Shown one piece after another: positions 35,191-44,699 of a DNA stretch of 64,000 nucleotides. The translations under genes were made by a program, and so were the position numbers. The notes beneath the pieces were generated by a model, which saw nothing but the letters and a program-made list of their open reading frames with translations, did not search any database and was not told the DNA's origin. Location of the stretch: the NCBI GenBank assembly GCA_021234155.1, contig JAJEKV010000004.1, positions 25,711,831-25,775,830 on the forward strand, written 5' to 3'. Every line of letters starts with the position of its first letter. Position 1 is the first letter of the stretch. This stretch comes from Isoetes taiwanensis. Lineage: Eukaryota > Streptophyta > Lycopodiopsida > Isoetales > Isoetaceae.

Positions 35191-35239
35191 AAATCGAATG
35201 ACGATCTCATCGATTACAACCAGAAGCTTTCGATGCGGA

Positions 35240-35960
35240 TATTAGAATTTTATAGAAAAGATCCTTGCACTTGACAATTGACTTAGCACAACTTCAAAGT
35301 AACTTCTCTATTGCATTGCAAATTCAACATATAAAAATATCCTTAACCATTGACATTAATCATATAGGTTCTTTGTAGCAATAGAAGCGAATGAATCAGC
35401 TGTAGTAAAGATCCCATGTCTTGTGAGCAATGGAATGATCACAACCTTATTCAATCATTAATTCCTCCTCAAGTGTCGGACGGTTTCGCTTCCAATTATC
35501 CTAATGCATTTTTGTGGAAAATTCTATCTTATTATAAGATTGATCGTCGGTTTAAGCCCGATTAATCCCGGCTTTCTTATCTTCTAAAAATGCTCTCCTT
35601 TGCTTAGCGACATTTGAACTTATCTTCATATTTTCACCTTGTGTATAATGTCGTCATTAACTCCCGAATGGTCTTGGCCTTTCTAAGTTAATGTCCTTAA
35701 CATTAACTTGGCCCTATACCATATCTCTCTGCATGTTTAGGTATATGACCTTTAACCCACGTATTTACATGGATTAACCTTTTAACCATCATAGGTATAT
35801 TTGGATCAACATTAGGATCAACATAATACCTTTACAATTCATGTCTTCTCACAATAATATATGCTGTGGTCTCTCCTGTACAATCAACAGCCAGATGACA
35901 CTGCTCAAGTCTTTATATTTACATCAATTATGCAATGACCTTAATCACACATTTTCAACA
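35240..35960 (-). repeat. LTR-C, 721 bp, outer 5' LTR of the array
   Basis: It matches LTR-A along its length and ends (plus strand) at attttcaaca; the following ttccccacatgtc is unrelated, so 35,960/35,961 is the true right edge of the array. The other edge is a truncation in copy 1, so no target-site duplication can be compared. Confidence 0.85.
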
Positions 35961-36480
35961 TTCCCCACATGTCACTGTTAGACTGCCAAACATGTCTTGC
36001 TGCATTGCACCCTACTTGGCTTGCCGTGTGGTCACATATCTTGCACTCACAGGTGCAATCTGCACCGTGCACCATGGACTTTTTCCTCTTGTTCTTCACC
36101 CTTTCCCTCAGCATTGACATCCTCTCATGATAGATGCAACAACAGGTATTGAATTCAGATAGCTTACAACAAAGTAAGACTTTAATTTCTCGAAGGCTCT
36201 CTGCTTAATTTGAACATCTGGATTATCTTGCTTGAAACTAGTGAAGAATTCTGTCTGCAGAATAAGAATAGAAAACTACTTAGTAAATGCTAATGCTAAT
36301 ACCACTAGAGAAAACAACTGCTTATGAATAGCAACTTAGAACTAATTACTGATTCCATTAGCATTACAACATAACCCTTAGCAAACCAAACCACTAACCA
36401 GTGCTAGGACATTGAGATGAAAGCATTGCTAATCTGTAGTGGTAGGTGGTGCTTCACTAACTACAGATTAAGTTTAGTGC
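35961..36480. other. Flanking DNA right of the copia array, no gene seen
   Basis: AT-rich sequence without a protein match. At 36,430-36,472 the ten-base arms aatctgtagt and actacagatt form an imperfectly spaced hairpin just before the 30-bp repeats. Confidence 0.4.
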
Positions 36481-36483
36481 TAA

Positions 36484-36610
36484 CATTGATAAAATTACTA
36501 ACAGTGGAACAACATTAACGAAATTAGTAATATTAGCACTGTCATTTACAAAATCACTAACAGTGGCACTAACATCAACACAATTACTAAACGTGGCACC
36601 AACATTATAA
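36484..36610. repeat. 30-bp tandem repeat, about 4.3 units
   Basis: Successive units resemble cattaacaaaattactaaca plus gtggcactaa, with 60-85% identity by eye. Because 30 is a multiple of three, the minus strand stays open as a ten-residue repeat (units like VSATVSDFVN), which explains the open frame there; I do not regard it as a gene. Confidence 0.75.
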
Positions 36611-36625
36611 AGGTGAGAAACCTTA

Positions 36626-36650
36626 AAGTCAGATTTAATTAAAGTGGGAC
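36626..36650. repeat. Left arm of a 25-bp long-range inverted repeat
   Basis: The sequence aagtcagatttaattaaagt followed by gggac is the reverse complement, 23 of 25 bases, of 39,781-39,805. The arms lie about 3.13 kb apart and point inward, as terminal inverted repeats would. Confidence 0.6.
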
Positions 36651-36689
36651 AAATCTTGAATTTTGGGACTTCTACTTGAAAATGGGACT

Positions 36690-37400
36690 CATGCAAAAAA
36701 AAAAAAAGGAAAGGGGAAGGGCAAAGAGGGGGAGGGGGAGGAGCAAAAGGAAGGAGGAAGTCTAGGGAGGAGAAGGATCCGGAGGAGAAGCTGGGGAAGG
36801 GGTGAAAATCCAAGGGGGTGAGGAATCAAAATGGGGGTGGGGAGGCAAAAGGGAGAGAGGTGTTCGCAGGGAAGAGGGCAAAAGAAAATCAATGAATTAA
36901 TAATTATTTTAAAATCAAATGCACTTCGTAAATACTGTTTTAAATAATATAATATAATTAATATAATTAATTAAACAATAATAAAAAAATTAATATAATT
37001 AATTAAACAATAATAAAAAAATTCATGCTAGCTATGAGAATGATAAACCGTAATATAGGACAGGGCAAAAATTTCGAACGCAATCACCATGCTTCATTAT
37101 TTCCCTCCTTGAATGGGCAAAACAATGACATGCTTCATTACTTGCATGCTTCACTGCTTCATTACTTGCATGCTTCACTATTTCCTCCTCGGAATGGGCA
37201 AAGATGCCTCTTTCGACATGATGGAGAAGGAGAAGGCGAAGAAGTAGAAAGGGAGAAACCATGGAGAAAAGAAAACCATGGCGCCAGGATGGAGATAGAG
37301 AAGGAGAGGCTGGATAAAGATGGCGAAGGAAGGATGGAGATAGAACAGGGGATGGAGATGGAGGCTAAGCCGAGATGAGTCGACCGCAGGTCCATGGGAG
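36690..37400. repeat. Low-complexity block: poly-A, G/A tracts and short direct repeats
   Basis: A run of a (36,696-36,707) is followed by a purine-only type tract of agg, gga and ggg to about 36,890. Then come AT-rich DNA with a perfect 32-bp duplication (36,959-36,990 and 36,991-37,022), direct repeats of cttcattacttgcatg (37,130-37,190), and another G/A-rich stretch (37,220-37,380). Open frames here on both strands are by-products of the biased sequence. Confidence 0.65.
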
Positions 37401-37774
37401 AAGGCCCCTCGGAGCACCTTGCCGGAGTTGATGCACCATGCCGGAAGTTGTTGTAATCAACCGGGATTGCCGCTTGAAGCCTTGTCCTCCCCTCATTTCA
37501 CCACGGTCTTGTTCATTCCCCATCCCCGCTTTCGGGCGCTCAATCCCCTCAGCGACTCAAAACATTGAGCACATATTTGTTCCGCTCCAAAGCCTCTGCG
37601 ATGCCACTTTGTGGAAAGCGGAAACATGAGAGTCTCCAATGGTGTAATCACGTTGGCACAATATGATACTTCAGCAGAGCAATCTTCTGCTTTGGAGTTA
37701 GAGCCTTCATTGCTGCCGTGAGGATCGATTGCGGCCGGGATAATGAGATCCACATGAATCGGCCTAAAGAATAG

Positions 37775-38045
37775 GCGTAAGGAGGTCTTCTTTTAAAGAA
37801 TAGGATTTGCAAGAATAGGATGTAGAAGGAAGTCTTTTTCAAGAATAGATTTGCAAGAATAGGCTGTGAAGAAAAGTCTCACGGATCCACTTCGTTCCCT
37901 TTAAGAATAGGCTGCCGGATCCACTTACGTTCCTTAAAGGAAGTCGGCCGAAGAGCTTCAAGAATCGGCTGAAGAATCGGCGGGAAGAGCTTCAAGCGAA
38001 GAGCTTCAAGAATAGGAAGGTCCTCCACGAATCCAATAGGAAGAG
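37775..38045. repeat. Degenerate short repeats built on aagaatagg / gaagagcttcaag
   Basis: The word aagaata(g)g occurs about nine times with spacings of 15-40 bases, mixed with cggatccactt (twice) and gaagagcttcaag (three times). This looks like nested tandem duplications. No protein was recognised. Confidence 0.55.
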
Positions 38046-38297
38046 AGATGAAGTAGCTGCATGTTTTGTTATGCCTTCATGCAAGGTTTTAAATCGGAAT
38101 AGAAAAAGCCATCCTCACCGGTTACGCCGCCATATTGAAGAACAAAACGCCATAGCCGAAGAACAAAACGCCATAGCCGGGTATCCCGATGGCGGGACTT
38201 CGAAACCGTCCCAAAGGTATGTACCAAATTGGTATGTACTAAATTTCAAACAAGTATGGTGGGAAAAAAGAGGGTAAAAAAAGAGGGAGGGTCCATT

Positions 38298-38585
38298 TTT
38301 TCATAGGAAATACATGTTGAGGGCATTTTCATAAAAATGCATAGAATATTGTGGTTATTGGAAAATCTTTGTGCTTATTAAAAATATATAGTAATACATG
38401 GAGAGGGCATTTTCATTAAAAAAATGCATAGAATATTGTGGTTATTGGAAATTACATAATATAGGATATTGTGCTTATGAAAAATATATAGTAATATATG
38501 GAGAGGGCATTTTTCATAAAAACAAATGCATAGAATATTGTGGTTATTGGAAAATATGTGCTTATTGAAAAATATATAGTACTAG
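38298..38585. repeat. Tandem repeat of about 85-100 bp, three units
   Basis: Each unit contains gagggcattttcat, aaatgcatagaatattgtgg, ttattggaaa and aaaatatatagta in the same order, starting near 38,318, 38,405 and 38,502. Unit lengths differ by small AT indels. Confidence 0.75.
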
Positions 38586-38789
38586 TGTCCCATTTGAAAA
38601 ATCTATCTATGGATACACATTGATATATTACAAAAGGGGCAGGGGGTCTATTTTTCGTATATGTATACATAATAAATGCATAAGATATGGTGTGCATTAG
38701 AAAATGCATAGAAAAATACATATATGGTCCAGGTTAGTCATGATTGGTGCTCTATGAGATTGAAGCTAGAAATTATATCGTAGGCAACC

Positions 38790-39270
38790 TGCATTTCTTG
38801 AACCTCGAATCGTGTTTTCCACCACGGTGCCTTTCGAGGTTGTGTTTCTCGACCTCGAACTCTATTTTTTCACTTTGAGCTTCCTTTCTCAACCCCCCAA
38901 AGCTGCGTCGAGAAAGGACATTAGAGGGACTTTGAGGGCCTTTCTTTCATTGAATGAGAAAGGCCCTCAAAAAAACTTTTTTTCCTAGTTAAAAAAAGGG
39001 AAAAAAAAAGTTTTGCTTTCGAAGTTGTGTTTCTCGACTTCATGAGTCGAGAAAGGCCGATAGAGGTCCTTGAGGGTCTTTCGACTCGCTAGCGAAATGA
39101 AAGGCCCTCAAATTTTTTTTTTCCTACTTAGAAAAAGAAGGAATTTGTTTTTCTTGTTTTTTTGTTTTTGGGCTCTAAGCTACATTTCGTCGACTTCAAG
39201 GAAGTCGAAAGGCCCCTGAGAGGGCCTTAGGGCCTTTCGACTTCAGCCCGAAGTCGAAAGACCTCATACC
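38790..39270. repeat. Hairpin-rich island built on ctttcgac / gtcgaaag
   Basis: At least three nested inverted repeats share the words gagggcctttc and cgaaaggccctc. The best is 38,931-38,971: arms tttgagggcctttct and its exact reverse complement with an 11-base loop. A looser one lies at 39,073-39,114. A cluster at 39,190-39,262 has gacttcaaggaagtc and cttcgacttc-type arms. Poly-T and poly-A runs separate them. No coding frame or known element end was recognised. Confidence 0.7.
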
Positions 39271-39780
39271 TACATTCTTCAGAAATGGCCCTTAGAACTG
39301 GTTGTTTTCTTATTTGTATTGTCTGTAGCATCACTTGCACTAACTTGATTTTGCCTTTCCCAGTACAGATCGCGAACAGAAAGGACATGATCGGGAGCCA
39401 TGTCAGGCTAGCATGTTCAGATTTCTATTCTCTTCAAGTTGCTCTTGTGGCTTGGAACGCCTCAGACCTTGCTCTGCATGTTGTTCCCAGTAGATGGTCT
39501 GTGTGCGAAGATGATGTAATATTTGTGTCAGCTCGACCATCATGGTATCTTCAACCATTGTAAACTTTGGTTTCAATCTAGAACTTTGGTTTCAATCTGT
39601 AATGAATTTCCTTTGTTTGAGTTGTATTGTTCTTGTTCTTGACTCGCTATCCAAGAAAACTGGGGGAAAGTTCGGACCCACACTAAGAGACAAATATTTG
39701 AATTATGGATAGTTTTCGGGTCGGAGTTCTCCTTTTTGTGTAAAATACCAGGGTTCCGAAAAAAAATGGGAATGGAATGA

Positions 39781-39805
39781 GTCCCACTTTAATTAAATAC
39801 GACTT
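39781..39805. repeat. Right arm of the 25-bp long-range inverted repeat
   Basis: The sequence gtcccactttaattaaatac followed by gactt pairs with 36,626-36,650. One of its two mismatched positions lies where the left arm implies ctg and this arm has acg. Confidence 0.6.
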
Positions 39806-39978
39806 CTTAGCACTATATCAAAAAATGATCCATTATCAACCATCAATAACACTAAAACTTGCTACCACGAGAAGAACGTGTAGATTAATTCCATTAGCAG
39901 ATCATACTTCAAAACTTATAAAAAATATTAGTATTAGTAAACGTGAAAAAGACTTAGTAAAAAACTGATCTACAGATA

Positions 39979-40650
39979 TTATACCTGGCTCACATCAAGG
40001 TAATGTGTTGGATGCTTAGGATGTTTTCCTCTACTAGATCTGACGTCCTCGAGGTTAGGCGAAACTCTAGTGTAGTTTGTCCAATAATCCATAACTTTTT
40101 CAATCACTTTCTGGCTCAGGGAATCCTTTCTCTTCTTCCTTCCCCCAAGAGCCCACAATGCGTTTTTATTACTAATTGCAACACGGTGCTTCTTAGCTCT
40201 GGAACAATTCCTTGGATGATTTCCTAAAGCCTTGGCATCTAATCTTTTGCTGCCATGCCTGACCTTCCCAACTGCCATGACTAATGTTGCTCTTTTTGCT
40301 GCTAATTTGTTATTGGACTCCCTCCTTTCACATCTTTGTATGGTTTCTTGGATGCTACCGGCAATTTTACTGTGAACAATCTTTTCCTTTATCGAACCTT
40401 GCAACCCGCATAACTTTTGTTTGTTCTTCACTAGATGCCATACTTCTTTCTTCCTGGTGCAGACATCGAACTGAACGTCAAATCCAAAGACGTTTTTTGT
40501 GATTATGGAGGATGCATGTTGCAATTGCTTTTTTGAGTGCTCAATACTCCAATCTAAATTTTCATTTGACAATTGTTGCCTCATCTTGCTTGCTCTTTGC
40601 CGTTGCTTCTGCAGACGCCATTTCCGCCTCCTGTCTTTGTCATTAGTCAT
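39979..40650 (-). CDS. Lysine/arginine-rich open frame, function unknown (223 codons from inner ATG)
   Basis: The open frame extends upstream to 41,319, but the part before the ATG at 40,650 (MTNDKDRRRKWRLQKQRQRA) looks like chance sequence, so I chose this start. The protein is strongly basic throughout, with several KKRK/RRK clusters (AALGGRKKRKDS-like near the C-terminus), suggesting a nucleic-acid-binding or nuclear protein. The C-terminus reads VMDYWTNYTRVSPN and then HPTHYLDVSQ. An exon end is likely here because the last CAG is followed by gtataa, a possible splice donor, just before the stop. The wording 'W-TRVSPN-V-R-H-HYL-TQ' reminds me of uncharacterised transposon-linked proteins, but I cannot confirm this. 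Similarity to any named family is not claimed. Confidence 0.45.
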   Translation of the reverse strand: MTNDKDRRRKWRLQKQRQRASKMRQQLSNENLDWSIEHSKKQLQHASSIITKNVFGFDVQFDVCTRKKEVWHLVKNKQKLCGLQGSIKEKIVHSKIAGSIQETIQRCERRESNNKLAAKRATLVMAVGKVRHGSKRLDAKALGNHPRNCSRAKKHRVAISNKNALWALGGRKKRKDSLSQKVIEKVMDYWTNYTRVSPNLEDVRSSRGKHPKHPTHYLDVSQV

Positions 40651-42770
40651 TGGATCACAAGAAGCCCTGAGCAAAAATGGTTGGAAAGAAAGAAACGGTG
40701 ACCTCTCTCCCTTTGAGAAAGGGGGAATCAACCACCCGATATTCTTGTTAATTTTTTGAATTTCCCTCTTCCCATAATACTGGAAAAATAGTGCTAGTTT
40801 GGGTGGACAAAAGGACACTAAAAATGAGACACCGTAACATGCAAGGACCCTGGGCAATAATATTATCTTTCTATGCTTTGCATAGGAAATGCAATAGATG
40901 TGGCATCTTCGAGCAACACGAAAGTGGGATCCACGAGCAGTGATGAAGAGAGAGTGGTGCACAAAGGCGGGAAGTTTTCTGCTTGGCGCGGCGGCCGTTG
41001 TAAAAATATTGAATGAGCATCTCGACATTGCCACATTTCGGATGCACGCATACGCATAACTCGACATCTTCGACATGCTTGTTGATAGTCCGAGGCGAGG
41101 ATTCTGATGTCGGAGATGGAGCTGTTGTTTAGTATGTTGATGGCTTGTCCGGGGCTGGACCATCGGGGCGGATGATTCATGCCCGAATATCCGTATGCAG
41201 TTGTTATTCGGTACCCCCAATGACAAACATTTCAGAGGGACTCCACTTGGTCCATGGTCGACGGATCTATTGTCCTTTTCCAACTGTTGGAGGACAACTG
41301 TCAACGCCATGCAAGGCAATCGAATATGGAATGGCTCGCGATTTTAAAAGGTCCTCGCCCGAGGACTACCTCCCGGATTTTTGTTTTCACATAAATACAT
41401 GGTCGCCAACAGGATTGTAATAAGTTTGTAACATTTTTTTTTTTTTATATATATGAACTTTAGTGCTTACTTTGTCTATGCCGCAAGATAAGTTCTATGT
41501 TTAACTAAGAGGTCAATCTGGGAGATAATGCATTTTAATCTTGTCGATTACGGCCTCAATTCCTTAGGAAGTATTCGGTCTAGCCCGTTATCCTTCACCA
41601 GCGCTCTCTTTAGATATGAAATTAATTCACCGTCCGTAATAATGACACGTGTGACCCCATTATGGAGCATTAATTGTGACAAGAACCCTATATATTCGCT
41701 TAACTTCCACGATCCGGTTTAAGACTACCAGAAGGCCAACAAGAAATCTTGATCGCCCGTCTTTGTTGACATCTCGATGGCACGGGAAAAGTACCAAGTA
41801 GGAGGTAACGTTTTTACTTTTTGAGTCAGTAGCTTAGAGTCTACTGCGTTGTAGTGTTCTCCCCTGCAGGTTTGATCTCGCAAGGATTGCCATGTTGACC
41901 TCTCTTACAAATATTGGTATTCCTTTTGCGGTTTCACCCGTTTGAAGGATCGCCCGCTTCTTCCGAAGCCGTTGTAACCACCAACCAACATTTCTAAATA
42001 GAGGTAGCCATGCCTATCCTTGCTATATGCATGCCGGCCATGTAGCTTGGGGTTCGCTTGTCAGCGATCTTATCGACAAGATTTCCTATGCCTTGCATAG
42101 AAAAATGTAACGGATGCGATGTCTTCAAGCAATCTTGGAGTGGAGAATGGTTGGGAGGTTTTGTGTTTGTGCGACAACATGTTGTCTGCCGTAAAGTAGA
42201 AAGCATTCTCGATGCTCCCTCTGAATCAACCGCACTTGCCCACCTTCGTGGGTTTCTACGTTTTCCTCAGATTCTTGGAACGCGCCCATCTATCGAGGGT
42301 TGAGATGGAGCTCCTATTTGATCTTCTAGTGGCATCCCCGTGGCTGACTATTAGACGTGGTTCTTCGAAAAGCACTCTAGCTACATAGGCTTGCTTAGGT
42401 ATCCCGCTTTTATTCAATAGGTGTTTTCCGCGTCGTGTTGTCGACTTATCAACATTTTGTAGGACTTGCAGGATGGAATTTCTTAAGGGATGCTTATGAT
42501 CCTAACTTACTTTTTTGGACTTGGGCAGCAAATGGGGCTTCTCGCTACTTCAGATGTTGCAAGAGGATCGTGATGTAACATTTCGATCATCTGTATAAGA
42601 AGAGTTTACACCTCGGACCGACGGTGTAATATTTTCATCATCCGCATCGAGCCCGATGCCATGATCAAGCACAGTGTTGCACTCCTATTATGTACATATA
42701 TTTTGATAATATAAACACGTCCCCATCATCTTTGGCATAGTTTGTTTCTGGCCGAGCTTGCCAGCATCGC
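40651..42770. other. Unassigned; contains two diverged copies of one short repeat
   Basis: No protein family was recognised. The stretches near 40,867-40,925 (ctatgctttgcataggaaat, then gcatcttcgagcaa) and 42,085-42,140 (ctatgccttgcatagaaaaa, then gatgtcttcaagcaa) are diverged copies of the same unit. A run of 12-13 t followed by tatatata lies at 41,433-41,455. Confidence 0.4.
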
Positions 42771-42772
42771 CA

Positions 42773-43754
42773 TGGCGATCCTGACGAGCAAGGCTTCTCT
42801 TGTTTGCTTCATTTTCATTTTATTTACAATGGATTCCATCCAAATCTGGATGCAGGGTTTAGAGTTTAATGGGTGTTATTGTCACTAACCAAATTAAACA
42901 ACTTTGAGGACGATGAATTATTCCAAGGACCTAAACAAGTAATATCGCTGAAAATTGTAACACCCGGGCCTGATAGAAGGTGGTGTATAGTAATTTCGCA
43001 AGGTGTGCCACATAAGAAAGACGACAAAAGGAAGGACTTGTGCCTATTTATTACGTTAAGTGAAAAGAATAAGGTGGGTGAGCAGTTGGGAATAATAGTA
43101 ACATATGGGAAGGCAGCTCCAAAAAGGTCGAAAACGCTGTTCTATGCTCTGTTGAAGATCTCGGGACAGTTCATGCAGTACGTCTTGCAGCTGAAATATT
43201 ACGACCCCAGTACGTTGATGAAGTCTAAAGCCGGTAAGAAGGATCACAACGCAAGAGGCTACGGCTGGCCACTGCCTTCCTATGAATCCTTGGAAGTTGC
43301 TGGCCTAAAATGCGACAGGGATATTTTGCTGGGTTTCAGTGCATGCGGAAAGTTTCTTTCAAATGACAAGAAACCACCAAGCTGTGCCATAAAGGCCATG
43401 AAGGATGATAAAATGCCCACGCGAATGGACAACACGTGGCTAGCTACTAGGTACAAGGATATAAACAGGGAACTTGTGCAGAAAAAATTGGAACCGAGTG
43501 ACAGCTCAAAGGCGGCTTCTTCACCAAAGCCGGCACCGATATCTGTCACACTTAAGTCACCTGGAACTTCAAAGGCCAGCTCTTCTGGGCCATCAAAGAT
43601 TGAATCTTCAAAGGGCAAGGACCCAGCTACTGGCAAAAACCTAGTTCCATATGCAAGCGACGGGTCAAGCAAGTTAGTTAAGACGAAAAGAAATGAAGAC
43701 TCGGCTTCAGCCTCCATGCAGCCGCTCCCTACAATGGTATTGAGAATAGAATAG
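42773..43754 (+). pseudogene. Unknown secreted-type protein, N-terminal part, one frame break
   Basis: An ATG at 42,773 begins MAILTSKASLVCFIFILFTM, a convincing signal peptide or membrane anchor. This frame stops at about 42,888. A second, 293-codon frame (42,873-43,754) takes over within the same reading sense from NFEDDELFQGPKQVISLK; either a tiny intron or a frameshift joins them. The body has protein-like composition (IVTPGPDRRWCIVISQGV, GIIVTYGKAAPKRSKTLFY), followed by a Ser/Pro/Lys-rich low-complexity tail (about residues 205-285). It ends at a pentanucleotide repeat. I do not recognise the family on any reading; its structure suggests a secreted or membrane-targeted protein. Confidence 0.4.
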
Positions 43755-43778
43755 AATAGAATAGAATAGAATAGAATA
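43744..43778. repeat. Microsatellite (gaata)7
   Basis: Seven perfect pentamers in 35 bases, at the 3' end of the unknown frame; the last residues of that frame (LRIE) are encoded by it. Confidence 0.95.
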
Positions 43779-44104
43779 TGATTTTATCGTCCACGGAGAC
43801 CAACTGGCCTATGGGACCCAAGTACAAAGAGAGAGCAGCAGGCGTATTACTACCAGAGTAAAGTTCAATGGGCTGAATAGATAAAAAAACATAGAAAATA
43901 CCTTGTAGAATATTTCCTATATTGCTCCAATGTCGATCCCATCATCATATTCCCCGCTTGATGAGCTTTAAGTTCAACCCACCATGAAAAACGCCTAGCA
44001 GAGAAAATAGCATTGACGTTGGAACAATGCAAAAGATTTTATCCGATGGGTGTTTCATAGTTCAAGAATGTTAACATATTTGACTGCTTCACTGTTCCCT
44101 CCTA

Positions 44105-44640
44105 CACGATGCACAGGACGAGGCCGAACGATCATGTGCATACCCTGATAAGGTCGTCTGTGAGCTCGCATGACGACGAGCGGACCTTTGTCCTGCTCGA
44201 TCCAAAGAACAAGCGAAAAATTACATGGAATTATCCCGCTGAGCTTGAGGGGAAGAAATAGAAGATTATCTTTGAAAAACATTCCATGGCAGTGGCTTAA
44301 GTCCTTTGTGGAGTGATCGGGTCCGATGAGCAGAAAGCAGAGTTTTCTAAGGTATATGCATGGAGGAGGGCAAGGATATCGAATGGCAACTTGAAAAACA
44401 CGGAATACCTCCGCCTGTCAATCGAGTGCAATGAAATCATTGCCAATACAATGTATAGGGAGCCTGTGATTGAGAAACTACAGCAACTCAGAAATTAGCA
44501 TCAAGCACTAGGCTCACTCATGCAAGGCAAAGCTGATAACTGGCTGATATATTATTTCCTCATCGGGATCGCCATCGCGATTCTATTTAGCTATTATTCG
44601 TTCTTTTGCTCTGTCTTGCTCATAAGCATCGCCAAGGTGA
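44105..44640 (+). pseudogene. Unknown coding-like segment ending in a membrane helix
   Basis: Plus-strand translation is protein-like across three pieces. About 44,107-44,262 reads HDDERTFVLLDPKNKRKITW. The open frame 44,313-44,498 reads EQKAEFSKVYAWRRARISNG, then NTEYLRLSIECNEIIANTMY. After one stop at 44,498, the same frame continues to ADNWLIYYFLIGIAIAILF, a clear membrane helix (about 44,535-44,600). This could be the next part of the gene starting at 42,773 or an independent gene. No family was recognised. A C-terminal helix would suit a tail-anchored or type I membrane protein. Confidence 0.35.
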
Positions 44641-44699
44641 TCTTCCTGACCTCTTCCTCTATAGGAATTTGCTGAAGTCGCAACGACCACCCTCAAAGT

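Larger units (their letters stand above)
21871..35960 (-). mobile_element. Tandem Ty1/copia array: three internal regions sharing three LTRs
   Basis: On the minus strand the order is LTR-C, copy 3, LTR-B, copy 2, LTR-A, truncated copy 1. Each LTR serves as the 3' LTR of one copy and the 5' LTR of the next. Domain order Gag, protease, integrase, reverse transcriptase, RNase H is that of Ty1/copia. Internal regions of copies 2 and 3 are about 4.3 kb; copy 1 stops inside RT at 21,871 and lacks its 3' LTR. Such arrays normally come from unequal recombination between LTRs, not from three insertions, because separate insertions would each have their own LTR pair and target duplication. No copy is fully open. 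Confidence 0.9.

Noticed and set aside
36457-36892. Proline/phenylalanine-rich open frames on the minus strand
   Set aside because: They arise from the purine-rich tract and 30-bp tandem repeats; no start context or domain.
37025-37378. 117-codon frame rich in Glu, Lys, Gly
   Set aside because: Low-complexity purine-rich DNA and short direct repeats; open frames exist on both strands there.
38790-39270. Regularly spaced repeats that could suggest a CRISPR array
   Set aside because: Repeats are nested inverted repeats of variable length, not direct repeats with unique spacers, and the DNA is a plant nuclear genome.
39285-39563. 92-codon frame with a hydrophobic start resembling a signal peptide
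   Set aside because: No homology pattern, no exon context, and located at the edge of a hairpin island; chance is likely.
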